DNA of 64,000 nt from Streptomyces sp. HSG2 (GTDB lineage: Bacteria; Actinomycetota; Actinomycetes; Streptomycetales; Streptomycetaceae), in the NCBI RefSeq assembly GCF_016598575.1, contig NZ_CP066801.1, positions 1,422,501 through 1,486,500 on the forward strand, written 5' to 3'. Made by a program: the position numbers and the translations under genes. How positions within the stretch are numbered: the first letter of the stretch is position 1; each line of letters begins with the position of its first letter. Shown here piece after piece: positions 26,534-34,401 of this stretch. The notes below the pieces were generated by a model. It saw only the letters and a list, made by a program, of their open reading frames with translations, ran no database searches and was not told the origin of the DNA.

Positions 26534-27229
26534 TCAGGGACCCAGGCAGCAGTCGCCGCACTTGCCGCCGGAGGGGGTGCGGTAGAAGAGGCAGCAGCTA
26601 CGCCGGCGGAAGGCGAGGTCGCGGCCTGTCAGTCGGCCGGTGTCCGCGAGGCGGCCGGTGGCGAGCAACTCGGCGGTGAGAGCGGTGAGCGGTCGGCGCA
26701 GTTCGGGCCGGGCTCGCAGGAGGACCTGGGCCGTGCCGGTCAGGGCGGACGCGGCGTTGCCGTCCAGCAGGCGTGGCGCGAGCCTGCGGCGGAGGGCGGC
26801 GGCCAACGGCGCCAGGTGCTCGCCGACCACGACCCGGTACAGCGTTCCGGCGAGTGGCGGGAGGCCCTCGGCGTACCAACCGGTGGGCCGGGGCAGTCGC
26901 AGGGCCGGCGCGTGGTCGGCGCGGTGGAGTCCGGACAGGTCCAGGACGATTCCATGACCGAGGGCACAGGCCAGGACCGGCGACCACAGGCGCGCCGCGT
27001 GCCCCAGGTGGGCCAGAGAGGCCCCGACACGTGTCTCGCGGGTGTCGTACCGCTCGGCGATGGCGCCGGCGAGATCGCCGAAGCCGCTCGGGTAGGCGTC
27101 GGTGACGGGACGCCAGCCCCGCTCGGGGCCGCCGAGCGTGACGGCGAAGAAGCCGCCCAGGGTCGCGGCGTCCTCCAGGGCGGTGGCGACGGCCTTCGCG
27201 GGGGCTCGGGCGGACGCGTACGGGGTCAC
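26534..27229 (-). CDS. FhuF-like (2Fe-2S)-binding protein
   Basis: A 231-residue protein (GTG start 27227-27229; AGGAG lies 11 bases upstream). The C-terminus has CCLFYR followed 8 residues later by CGDCC. This matches the cysteine pattern of FhuF-type ferric-siderophore reductases, which hold a 2Fe-2S centre in a C-C-x10-C-x2-C motif. The body is Leu/Ala-rich and helical (residues 40-200), as in that family. It lies 113 bases downstream of the ferredoxin gene on the same strand, which in turn follows a cobalamin riboswitch. The pair is therefore probably B12-repressed. The natural substrate could be a cobalt corrinoid rather than a ferric siderophore; that is inference from the riboswitch. 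Confidence 0.8.
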   Translation of the reverse strand: MTPYASARAPAKAVATALEDAATLGGFFAVTLGGPERGWRPVTDAYPSGFGDLAGAIAERYDTRETRVGASLAHLGHAARLWSPVLACALGHGIVLDLSGLHRADHAPALRLPRPTGWYAEGLPPLAGTLYRVVVGEHLAPLAAALRRRLAPRLLDGNAASALTGTAQVLLRARPELRRPLTALTAELLATGRLADTGRLTGRDLAFRRRSCCLFYRTPSGGKCGDCCLGP

Positions 27230-27342
27230 GTCGGCGTGGTCTCCTGTCGTGGTGCGGGCCGCGCGCCCGTCTGGGCGTGGCCGGCGAGAAGGGTCACGGG
27301 ACTTCCTCTCGTGCGGGTGCGGCGGGGGGCGGAGCGCCGGGC

Positions 27343-27852
27343 TCAGGGGGCCGCGTGGCGTCGGGGCGGGGTGAAGACGTGCAGGTCGAGGATCTCCGGC
27401 CGGGGCGCGATCCCGGGCCCGCCCGCACGCACCCAGGAGGCGACGTCCTCGGTCGCCGCCGGGTCGTTGACGAGGCCGAGCCAGACCGGCCGCGCCCCGG
27501 CGGCCCGCCCGGCGGCCGAGGGCCGCACGACGACGACGTTGGCCTGGTCGCAGACGTCCAGGCAGTCCGAGATCCGCACGGGGGCGACCTCCCGAAGGCG
27601 GGCGGCCTGGGCGGAGTGGTCCACGCCGGCCATCCGGGGGCTGCCGCAGCAACAGTCCCGGCAGACAACCACCCGACACGGCAACGGTCCCGGACCCGGC
27701 CCCGGGGCGGTGGAGCGTCCGGCGCCAGGTCCGCCCGCACCGGCGTGGCCGTCGCCTCGGTCACGCGCTCCGACGCCATCGCGTGCGCCCGCCGCGCCCC
27801 GTCCCTTGTCCGCCGCCAAGCTCGGCGGCCTCTCGGCCGACCTCCCAGGCAT
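27343..27852 (-). CDS. (2Fe-2S) thioredoxin-like ferredoxin under B12 riboswitch
   Basis: A 169-residue protein. Residues 1-55 are a Gly/Pro/Ala-rich leader, then VVVCRDCCCGSPR, and later RISDCLDVCDQANVVVVRP. The cysteine set CxxCCC...C...C is that of thioredoxin-fold 2Fe-2S ferredoxins. The start ATG at 27850-27852 is supported by GGAGGAGGG at good spacing, so I keep the long leader, though a shorter start is possible. It is the first gene downstream of the cobalamin riboswitch. Electron delivery to cobalamin biosynthesis or corrinoid reduction is likely, with the FhuF-like protein as the next partner. Confidence 0.75.
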   Translation of the reverse strand: MPGRSAERPPSLAADKGRGAAGARDGVGARDRGDGHAGAGGPGAGRSTAPGPGPGPLPCRVVVCRDCCCGSPRMAGVDHSAQAARLREVAPVRISDCLDVCDQANVVVVRPSAAGRAAGARPVWLGLVNDPAATEDVASWVRAGGPGIAPRPEILDLHVFTPPRRHAAP

Positions 27853-27868
27853 GCCGAACCACCCTCCT

Positions 27869-27887
27869 CCGGGGAAATCCGCCCCGG
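27869..27887 (-). promoter_or_regulatory. Hairpin next to the ferredoxin ribosome binding site
   Basis: On the minus strand CCGGGG and CCCCGG (outer pair of 27869-27887, seven-base loop) form a stem that runs into the GGAGGAGGG site of the ferredoxin gene (27862-27870). It lies between the riboswitch aptamer and the start codon, as expected for an expression platform that hides the ribosome binding site when B12 is bound. This is inference from layout. Confidence 0.5.
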
Positions 27888-27899
27888 GTTCGTCGAGGA

Positions 27900-28055
27900 G
27901 GCGACCGCGTGAGTCTCCTGGCTCTCGGGTCGAGGCTCGCCCCGCCTTCCCACCCGCCTTCGGGCAGTGGCGTGTTCGGGGTTCGCTCGCCGATCACAGT
28001 GGCGGGACCGCGTCGGTTTCGCACCGACTTCCTCGTACCGCCGTCGCCTTGTCGT
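27900..28055 (-). ncRNA. Cobalamin (B12) riboswitch
   Basis: Read on the minus strand, 28034-27985 contains GGAAGTCGGTGCGAAACCGACGCGGTCCCGCCACTGTGA (in two halves of the conserved core). It is followed by GCCACTG near 27967, GGGAAGGCG near 27950 and the B12 box GAGCCAGGAGACTC (27912-27925). These are the hallmark segments of the adenosylcobalamin riboswitch, in the right order and spacing. The first minus-strand start downstream is the ferredoxin ATG at 27852. Binding of B12 should shut off the ferredoxin and FhuF-like genes. Confidence 0.88.
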
Positions 28056-28386
28056 GGGACATCATGGCATTTTGGACACCCCGCGTCACCAGGTGGTCTC
28101 CGGGTCGAGGCCCGGGCGGGCCCACGCCGGTCTCCCGTCGGTCCGCGGCGCGCCCGGCGCCCGCGACGCCTCGACCCCTCCGTACGCCGCGGAGCACCGG
28201 CGCGGACTCCGGCGGACGCGGTGTCACCCGCTCCCCGAGGACGGAGACCCTCGGGGAACGAAGCGCGCGCCACACCCGGTACGCCTATCTGAATTGCCCC
28301 GAATTGCCGCGTACGTCACCTCGGCGGTGACAGGATCCGCGCAGCGTGCCGCCGTTCGGCGCACGACCCCCCACGAAGGGATTCGC
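28056..28386. other. Divergent intergenic region
   Basis: About 330 bases between the riboswitch and the secreted-repeat gene. The riboswitch promoter should lie at about 28060-28120 on the minus strand (AT-rich TCCAAAATGCCATGATG). The plus-strand promoter of the repeat protein may be the TATCTGAATTGCCCCGAATTG segment near 28286. No gene is supported. Confidence 0.4.
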
Positions 28387-29472
28387 GTGAGACTCAGGAC
28401 CATGCTCCGCCGGTTCGGGACGGCGGCCGGCGCCGGCATCCTCGCCGCGGTACCGCAGACACCGGCCGCCGCCGTGCCCGCCTCGCCGACCACGGCCCCC
28501 GTCTCAAGGGCGGCGACCGCCACCGCTCCCACACTGGTCACCGGTCCGGAGGGCCGGCAGTCCGACGCCACCTGCCCCGCCGGCACGACGGTGATGGGCG
28601 GCGGGTACACCGCCACCCGTTTCGCCCGTGCCAACGGCGGCAGCGTCTACGACTACGTCACCGCCAACGGTCCCGTCGCCGAGTCCAACTCCTGGCGCGC
28701 CCGGGTTCTGCGGGACGGCAGCACCGTCGTCGCCTACGCCATGTGCGTTCCCGGCGAGCAGGGGTACCGCGTCGTCTCCGGCCCCTCCTCCCGCCAGTCG
28801 GACGCCACGTGCCCGACCGGCACCCGCGTGGTCGGCGGCGGATACGGCGTCCAGACCTTCGTGCACGCGCGCGGCGGGACCATCTACGACTACGTGTCGG
28901 CGAACGGCCCCGTCGCCGAGTCCAACTCCTGGCGCGCCCGCATGCACCATGACGACGGCAAGGTGATCGCCATCGCCGTCTGCGCGCCGGAGCGCCTCGG
29001 CTACCGGATCGCCACCGGCCCCTCCGCGAGAGAATCGGACGCCACCTGCCCGACCGGCACCCGCGTGGTCGGCGGCGGATACGGCGTCCAGACCTTCGTG
29101 CACGCGCGCGGCGGCACGCTGTACGACTCCCTGACCGCCAACGGCCCCGTGTCGCAGAGCAACGCCTGGCGGGCCCGGATGCTGCACGAGCAGGGCAGGG
29201 TCATCGCCCTCGCCGTCTGCGCGCCGCAGGAACTCGGCCACCAGATCACCGCCGGGGCCTCCGCGCGCGACTCCCAGGCCACCTGCCCGGCGGGCACCAG
29301 GGTGGCGGGCGGCGGATACGGCGTGCAGTGGTTCGCCCGGGCCAACGGAGGCGAGATCTACGACTACCCCACCGTCGACGGTCCGACCTCCAACGCCACG
29401 GGCTGGCGGGCCCGGATGCTGCACGAGCAGGGCAGGGTCATCGCCCTCGCCGTCTGCGCGCCCACCGGCTGA
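28387..29472 (+). CDS. Secreted protein with four tandem ~78-residue repeats
   Basis: A 361-residue protein. The start is GTG 28387 (GAAGGGA upstream), with an in-frame ATG at 28402. The N-terminus (MLRRFGTAAGAGILAAVPQTPAAAVP) is a signal peptide with twin arginines, cut probably after an Ala-x-Ala near 30. The mature part is four near-identical repeats beginning at about residues 55, 133, 211 and 289. Each has the plan GP..R.SDATCP.GT.V.GGGY, a NGG.IYDY strand, N.WRARM, and VIA.AVCAP. Each repeat has two cysteines, probably paired. Repeats 2 and 3 are almost identical at DNA level, showing recent duplication. I do not recognise a named family; a beta-rich extracellular scaffold or adhesin is likely. 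Confidence 0.8.
   Translation: MRLRTMLRRFGTAAGAGILAAVPQTPAAAVPASPTTAPVSRAATATAPTLVTGPEGRQSDATCPAGTTVMGGGYTATRFARANGGSVYDYVTANGPVAESNSWRARVLRDGSTVVAYAMCVPGEQGYRVVSGPSSRQSDATCPTGTRVVGGGYGVQTFVHARGGTIYDYVSANGPVAESNSWRARMHHDDGKVIAIAVCAPERLGYRIATGPSARESDATCPTGTRVVGGGYGVQTFVHARGGTLYDSLTANGPVSQSNAWRARMLHEQGRVIALAVCAPQELGHQITAGASARDSQATCPAGTRVAGGGYGVQWFARANGGEIYDYPTVDGPTSNATGWRARMLHEQGRVIALAVCAPTG
28540..29460 (+). repeat. Four in-frame tandem coding repeats (~235 bp period)
   Basis: Units start near 28540, 28780, 29015 and 29250. The phrases ACCCGCGTGGTCGGCGGCGG and GTCCAGACCTTCGTGCACGC recur exactly in units 2 and 3. CATGCTGCACGAGCAGGGCAG recurs (in two parts) in units 3 and 4, and CCAACTCCTGGCGCGCCCG in units 1 and 2. 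The shared pairs shift along the array, as produced by unequal crossing-over. Confidence 0.8.
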
Positions 29473-29682
29473 CCGGCGCGGACGCCGCACCCGCTCTCGG
29501 CGGGCCTCCGGCCGGTCGCTTCTAGGGTGAGGAGGGGGCCGGACGGGCGTGGCGTGTCGCCGACCGTGCTCCGTGAGACGCTGTTCGGGCATGATCGGCG
29601 AGGTTGGCGGTCGTGGTCGTCGTGGGGGGGCGGGGTGGCTGCACGGGGCGACCGCGCCCGGCGGGTGAGTGTGGGGGAATCC

Positions 29683-30222
29683 ATGATCGTCTGGGTGAAC
29701 GGCGCGTTCGGGAGTGGCAAGACCACGCTGGTGGACGAGGTGCGGAGGCGTTGGCCAGAGGCCCTGGTGTACGACCCGGAGATGGTCGGCTATGTCCTCC
29801 GGGAGATCGTGGAGGTGCCGACCGGCGACTTCCAGGATCTGCGACTCTGGCGACGTCAAGTGGCGGATTTGGCCGTGGCGCTGGTCGAGGAGTACCGCCG
29901 GCCGGTCCTGGTGCCGATGACGCTCGTCGACCCCGGCTATACGGCGGAGATCTTCGGTGTACTGGAGGGAGCGGGGGTGACGGTGCACCACTTCTTTCTC
30001 ACCGTGTCGGAGGACGAGCTGGTCCGCCGGATCGACGGGCGGAGCTTCACGCCGGACGACCCCGAGCGGGACGAGCGGGTGCGGCGGTGGTGCAAGTCCA
30101 GGATCCGAGTCTGCGTGGCCTCGATGGAGACCCTGCCAGGCGGCACCGTCTTCCTGGACGGCGCTCGGAGTCCGGGTCTCCTGGCGGACGATGTGCTGAC
30201 TCGGGTCGGTTCGCACCCGTGA
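29683..30222 (+). CDS. TmrB-like P-loop ATP-binding protein
   Basis: A 179-residue protein starting at ATG 29683 behind GTGGGGGA. It has Walker A GAFGSGKTT at 7-15 and an overall layout like TmrB of Bacillus, a tunicamycin-binding resistance protein: YDPEMVGYVLRE, PVLVPMTLVDPGY, and RRIDGRSF with an arginine-rich lid. Streptomycetes carry several relatives, mostly uncharacterised kinases or resistance factors. It is followed directly by a terminator and converges with the SDR operon, so it stands alone. Tunicamycin resistance is possible, but no tunicamycin cluster is near. Confidence 0.8.
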   Translation: MIVWVNGAFGSGKTTLVDEVRRRWPEALVYDPEMVGYVLREIVEVPTGDFQDLRLWRRQVADLAVALVEEYRRPVLVPMTLVDPGYTAEIFGVLEGAGVTVHHFFLTVSEDELVRRIDGRSFTPDDPERDERVRRWCKSRIRVCVASMETLPGGTVFLDGARSPGLLADDVLTRVGSHP

Positions 30223-30241
30223 GTGCGAGCGATGCTCGCAC
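30223..30241. terminator. Bidirectional terminator hairpin
   Basis: GTGCGAGC (30223-30230) and GCTCGCAC (30234-30241) form a perfect 8-bp stem with a GAT loop, immediately after the TmrB-like stop codon and before the converging SDR gene. Confidence 0.65.
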
Positions 30242-30297
30242 CTCCGCGGCTCGGGCCGCAGCATCCCGGGTCACCGGGGGGCGGGGATCGGGTGGGG

Positions 30298-31077
30298 TCA
30301 GTGGACGGAGAAACCGCCGTCGACGAAGAGGGTCTGCCCGGTCACGTAGGCGGAGGCGCGGCCTGCCAGGAACACGGCCGCCCCCGCGAAGTCCTCGGGC
30401 AGACCGTTGCGCCCGACGAGTGTGCGGTCGGCCAGCGCCGACACCTGCTCGGGGTCGGAGGCCATGCGCGCGTTGAGCGGGGTGGGGACGAAGCCCGGGA
30501 CGAGCACGTTGCAGGTCACGCCGTGCGGCGACCAGGCCTCCGCCTGGGAGCGGGCGAGGGATTCCAGCGCTCCCTTGGACACCCCGTAGGCGCCACTGCG
30601 GGCGAACGCTCGGTGCGCCTGCTGCGAACTCACGTGAATGATCCTGCCGAAGCCGCGCTCGGCCATGCCGGGGCCGAACCTCCGACCGAGCAGGAAGGGT
30701 GCCTCCAGGTTGACGGCCATCGTCGCGTCCCACACGTCGTCGCCCAAGTCGCCCATGGGCGGGCGGAGGTTGACGCCCGCGCTGTTGACCAGGATGTCGG
30801 GCTCTCCGAAGACCTCGGCGACCCGTTCCGCCGTCTCGCGCGTTCCGTCGCGGGTGCTCAGATCGCCGCCGACCCAGGCCGCCCCGTGGCCCTCGGCGAC
30901 CAGTTCGTCGGCGACGGTCACCCGCACGGACTCGCCGCGGGCCACGATCACCACCCGGGCCCCGGCGCGCGCGAGCGCCTCCGCGATGCCCCGGCCGATG
31001 CCCGAGCTGCCGCCGGTGACCACGGCGACACGGTTGTCCAGGGAGAACAGCTCGGTGAGATAGCCCGACGCGACCAT
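30298..31077 (-). CDS. Short-chain dehydrogenase/reductase
   Basis: A 259-residue classical SDR: cofactor loop TGGSSGIG at 21-28, NSAG at 98-101, Ser near 151, Tyr164-x-x-x-Lys168 (YGVSK), and a C-terminal TLFVDGGFSVH. The residue after the second beta strand is Arg (VARGES), which suggests NADPH. The ATG at 31075-31077 has a strong GGAGGTAGGG site. It is the last of three minus-strand genes (FAD oxidoreductase, alpha-oxoamine synthase, SDR) separated by short gaps. The natural guess is that it reduces the aminoketone made by the oxoamine synthase to an amino alcohol, as 3-ketosphinganine reductase does. Confidence 0.87.
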   Translation of the reverse strand: MVASGYLTELFSLDNRVAVVTGGSSGIGRGIAEALARAGARVVIVARGESVRVTVADELVAEGHGAAWVGGDLSTRDGTRETAERVAEVFGEPDILVNSAGVNLRPPMGDLGDDVWDATMAVNLEAPFLLGRRFGPGMAERGFGRIIHVSSQQAHRAFARSGAYGVSKGALESLARSQAEAWSPHGVTCNVLVPGFVPTPLNARMASDPEQVSALADRTLVGRNGLPEDFAGAAVFLAGRASAYVTGQTLFVDGGFSVH

Positions 31078-31125
31078 TCTCGAACCCTACCTCCGACCGG
31101 GTCGGGCCGGCCGGGCGCGGAGGCG

Positions 31126-31162
31126 GTCTCGTGGCCGGTCGGGCCGGTCGGGCCGGTCGGTC
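31126..31162. repeat. Short tandem repeat GGTCGGGCC
   Basis: The nine-base unit GGTCGGGCC (variants GGCC/GGTC) is repeated about four times between the oxoamine synthase and SDR genes, ending GGTCGGTCGGTCAG over the oxoamine synthase stop. It is possibly slippage-prone. Confidence 0.5.
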
Positions 31163-31164
31163 GG

Positions 31165-32826
31165 TCAGCGGGAGCCCATGCCGAAGGCGCTGGAGAGGTG
31201 GCGGCGGGCGTCCTCGACGGAGGCGGCGATGACGCTCGCGGCCTCCCGGGCCTCCTCGGGTTCGTGGGCCGCCTGCACCTGGAGGCGGAACCGGGCCGAA
31301 CCGGCCGGGGTGACGGGGAACTCGACCATGAAGGCGAGCACGCCTCGGTCGAAGAGCAGCCGGTTGGCGGTGCGGGCCAGCTTTTCGTTGCCGATCAGCA
31401 GGGGGACGATCGGCGAGGGGGATCCCAGGCACTCCAGGCCCCGCGTGGTCAGCGCCTCCCGCAGCGCGTCGATGGCCGCGAAGAGACGCGCCCGCAGCCG
31501 GTCCCCTTCCGGGTCGGCCACGATCCGACTCGCCTCCAGGACGACGGCGGTCTGGACCGGCGAGAGGGCGTTGGAGAAGAAGTGGGGACCGCCGAACATC
31601 TTGGCGTACTGCTTGACGGCGGGGGTGCGGGAGGCGAGGAACCCCCCGTTGGAGGCGAAGGTCTTGGAGAAGGCCCCCATGACCAGGTCGACCTTGCCGA
31701 TCAGCCCTTGGAGTCCGAGCACGCCGGAGCCGCCGGGGCCCATCGAGCCGAGGTCGTGGGCGACGTCCACGAGCAGTGTCGCGTCGTGGGCGTGGCATGC
31801 CTCCTGGAGCGCGAGGAGATCGGGCCAGTCGGCGTCGACGGAGAACAGGCCGTCGGTGACGACCAGGATGCCGTTCCGGGGGTCGCGGCGCCTGATCTCG
31901 CCCAGGTGACGTCGCACCTCCTCGACGTTCAGGTGTTCGTAGCGGATGACGTTCCTGCTGGCCGCGCGGGCTCCCTGCTGGAGACAGGAGTGGGCGAGGC
32001 GGTCGATGACCACCCAGTCCTCCTGCCGGACGAGAGCCGTGATGGAACCGAATCCGGCCGACCATCCGGTGGGGAAGAGCGTCACGTGTTCCAGCCCGAC
32101 GAGCCGGCCCAGGGATTCCTCCAGGGCGTCGGAGAGCCGGGTGTTCCCGAGGACCATGGGGGAGCCGGCGCTGTGCGGGCCGTAGTCGCGCAGGGCGCGG
32201 GCGGCGGCCTCCCGGATCGCGGGGTGCGCGTTGAGGGAGAGGTAGTCCTGGGAGTTGAAGTTGACGCCCCGGGCACGTCGACCCACGTCGTTGCTGATCT
32301 CGGCGATGCTGCCGGGCGCCGCCTCCAGGAGTCTGGAGTACTGCCAGGTCTCGGTCCGACGACGGGCCTCGACCCAGCCGTGGAACTCCTCGGTGCGACG
32401 CAGCAGGTCGCGGCCGGCGGGTCGGTAGAAGTCGTAGGCCTGCTTGTCGAGGGCGTACTCCTCGTCGGGGTCCGCGGTGATACGCAGGTGGGCGGGTTCG
32501 ACCAGGTCCGCGAGACCGGGCCGCGCCTCGGGATAGACGTCGGTCAGGAACCGACGCAGCGCGTCGGGGTCGGGCGGGTCGCCGAGCGCGAGGTCCGCCA
32601 GGTCCTCCCAGGGCACGTGGGTGGCCCAGTTCGTCATCATCTCGGAGACCTCCCCCGCCGCCTCGCCGATCTCCCGCGCGGCCCGGGACAGCCTCCGTCG
32701 GGTCTCGGGGTGCGTCGCCGGGTCGGCGGGCGGCGGGTCGGCGAGGTCCTCGAGGGCCCGATCGGCGGTCTCCAGGACGAGGGCGACGAGTTCCTCGTCG
32801 GTGCGGGGCAGGGGGGCGCTGTGCAT
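31165..32826 (-). CDS. Alpha-oxoamine synthase (PLP; AONS/serine palmitoyltransferase type)
   Basis: A 553-residue protein. Residues 170-550 form a fold type I PLP enzyme of the alpha-oxoamine synthase family: NFNSQDYLSL at 189-198, GSPMVLGNT, DRLAHSC, a VVTDGLFSVDAD segment, LLVDVAHDLGSMG with the cofactor Asp, and the Schiff-base lysine Lys388 in GAFSKTFASNGG. The family joins an amino acid to an acyl thioester with loss of CO2, giving an aminoketone. The 160-residue N-terminal extension is unusual; it is charged and helical and lacks the DSL serine of an acyl carrier protein. The ATG at 32824-32826 has GAAGGTAG. It follows the FAD oxidoreductase by 32 bases and precedes the SDR by 87. Confidence 0.85.
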   Translation of the reverse strand: MHSAPLPRTDEELVALVLETADRALEDLADPPPADPATHPETRRRLSRAAREIGEAAGEVSEMMTNWATHVPWEDLADLALGDPPDPDALRRFLTDVYPEARPGLADLVEPAHLRITADPDEEYALDKQAYDFYRPAGRDLLRRTEEFHGWVEARRRTETWQYSRLLEAAPGSIAEISNDVGRRARGVNFNSQDYLSLNAHPAIREAAARALRDYGPHSAGSPMVLGNTRLSDALEESLGRLVGLEHVTLFPTGWSAGFGSITALVRQEDWVVIDRLAHSCLQQGARAASRNVIRYEHLNVEEVRRHLGEIRRRDPRNGILVVTDGLFSVDADWPDLLALQEACHAHDATLLVDVAHDLGSMGPGGSGVLGLQGLIGKVDLVMGAFSKTFASNGGFLASRTPAVKQYAKMFGGPHFFSNALSPVQTAVVLEASRIVADPEGDRLRARLFAAIDALREALTTRGLECLGSPSPIVPLLIGNEKLARTANRLLFDRGVLAFMVEFPVTPAGSARFRLQVQAAHEPEEAREAASVIAASVEDARRHLSSAFGMGSR

Positions 32827-32858
32827 GGCGGAGCTACCTTCGCGGTGGTGAACGGGCC

Positions 32859-34181
32859 TCAGGAGAAGGGGTTGCGGAGGTAGCCGCGCGAGGTCTCGGC
32901 GAAGCCGTCGAAGATCGCGTGCTGCTCCGACGTCTCGCGTGCGGCGTCGTTGATCAGGAAGAGGTTGGACGGCTCGAAGAACCGGGAGACGGGCGCGATG
33001 TCCGCGTGGGTGGCGATGTAGCGGTCGGTCTCCTCCTGGTTTCCGCGCAGCGCCGCCATGAGTTGCAGCTCGTCGTGGCGGAGGGGACGCATCTCGGCGA
33101 GCGTGCAGACGTAGTCGTAGTAGGCGGCGGCGTTCTGGCTGCGGCGGCGCTCCTGGTACGTCCGAAGGGCGGCGTCCAGGGGCCGGTCTCCCCGAAGCCA
33201 GGAACCCACTGCGGCGGCGGCCAACTCGGCGTCCCGGAAGGCGTGGGTCATGCCGGTGGCGGTGCACTGGTCCTTGAAGCTCTCGGCGTCTCCGACCAGG
33301 ACCCAACCCGGGCCGTACAGGGGGCGGAGGTAGGCGGCCTGGTCCAGGGTGCCGTAGAAACGTTCCTCCTGGCGGCCCTCGGAGCGGACCGTCTCGCCCA
33401 GCTCGGGACTGACGAGGGAGAGCGCTCGCTGGAAGTTGCCGGCGACGTCCGAGCGGAAGGCCGACCCCCACTCGCTCGGCCCCCACACCAGGGTCATGTT
33501 CTGATCGAAGTTGGTCGGTACCACGGCGGCGGCCAGCCGGCCCCGGCGGTGCAGGTGCAGGCCGCCCGGAGCGAAGCCCGAGTAGTACGTCCAGTAGGCG
33601 AAGGTGCACCGGGCCCGCTCGTCGTGCTTGGCCAGGCCGAGGGCCCGGGCGACGAAGGAGTTCCGCCCGTCGGCCCCGACGACGATCCGGGCGCGCTCCT
33701 CGAACCGGGCGCCTTCCCTGGTGCGGCCCCGGACCCCCGTCACCCGGCCGTCCTCGAAGACGAGTTCGTCCACGAGGCATCCCTCGCGCACCTCCGCGCC
33801 GGCCTCGTCGGCCGCGTCGAGAAGGATCTTGTCCAGGACCCTCCGGCGCACCGAGGCGTGCGCGGTGACGACCCCGGTCCCGTCTCCGTGCAGTTCCTCG
33901 AAGTGCGTCCTGAGGAGCTTCTCGGGAACCTCGCCGGTCAGCTCGATGCCCTCGTTCACCAGGTGGACGGCGGTGTGCGAGGGCGTGGTGCGCGACACCT
34001 CGTCGAGCAGCCCCCAGCGGTTGAGGTAGGACAGACCGTGGGGCCACAGGAAGTGGGTGGACAACACGTCGCTCGGCAACCGCGAGCGTTCCAGCAGCAG
34101 GACACGATGACCCGCTCGGGACAGCAGCATGGCCGTCGCGGACCCCGCGCACCGGGCACCCACGACGATCGCGTCGAACAC
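32859..34181 (-). CDS. FAD-dependent oxidoreductase (geranylgeranyl reductase/halogenase-like)
   Basis: A 440-residue flavoprotein beginning at GTG 34179-34181 behind AGGAGGAG. It has an N-terminal dinucleotide-binding fold (AIVVGARCAGSATAMLLSRAGHRVLLLER), an internal VVGADGRNSFVARALGL, and a GPGWVLVGDAESFKDQCTATGMTHAFRDA flavin motif. These place it with the p-hydroxybenzoate hydroxylase/geranylgeranyl reductase-type group. The first glycine motif is degenerate (GARCAG) but this is normal in the group. As first gene of the three-gene operon it may desaturate, reduce or hydroxylate the lipid or aminoketone product. The exact reaction cannot be read from sequence. Confidence 0.83.
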   Translation of the reverse strand: MFDAIVVGARCAGSATAMLLSRAGHRVLLLERSRLPSDVLSTHFLWPHGLSYLNRWGLLDEVSRTTPSHTAVHLVNEGIELTGEVPEKLLRTHFEELHGDGTGVVTAHASVRRRVLDKILLDAADEAGAEVREGCLVDELVFEDGRVTGVRGRTREGARFEERARIVVGADGRNSFVARALGLAKHDERARCTFAYWTYYSGFAPGGLHLHRRGRLAAAVVPTNFDQNMTLVWGPSEWGSAFRSDVAGNFQRALSLVSPELGETVRSEGRQEERFYGTLDQAAYLRPLYGPGWVLVGDAESFKDQCTATGMTHAFRDAELAAAAVGSWLRGDRPLDAALRTYQERRRSQNAAAYYDYVCTLAEMRPLRHDELQLMAALRGNQEETDRYIATHADIAPVSRFFEPSNLFLINDAARETSEQHAIFDGFAETSRGYLRNPFS

Positions 34182-34401
34182 GGCTCCTCCTCGCCTTGCC
34201 CGACCCCTCCCCGGACGGGGAGCCGAAGCGGCCGGTGTCGGCGTCGACGAACGGCTCGTGGACTCGACCGGATCGGGCTTCTCGAAAACCTATCCGGATT
34301 CCGTCGTTCTGTCAGCCGGCGTACGTGGCGGGCCGATTGGCGTGCGGCGGAAGCCTCGACGACACGCGTGGCCGGCCGACCGCGAGCGTCCCGTCCACGC
34401 G

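Noticed and set aside
27343..27852. Ferredoxin as the fd gene of a clavulanate P450
   Set aside because: It is a thioredoxin-like 2Fe-2S ferredoxin under a B12 riboswitch, 15 kb away, with no P450 nearby.
28540..29460. CRISPR-like interpretation of the regular repeats
   Set aside because: The repeats are in-frame coding units of about 235 bases without unique spacers.
30298..31077. SDR as the clavulanic acid dehydrogenase (Car)
   Set aside because: It lies 11 kb from the clavam operon, inside a different three-gene unit with an oxoamine synthase.
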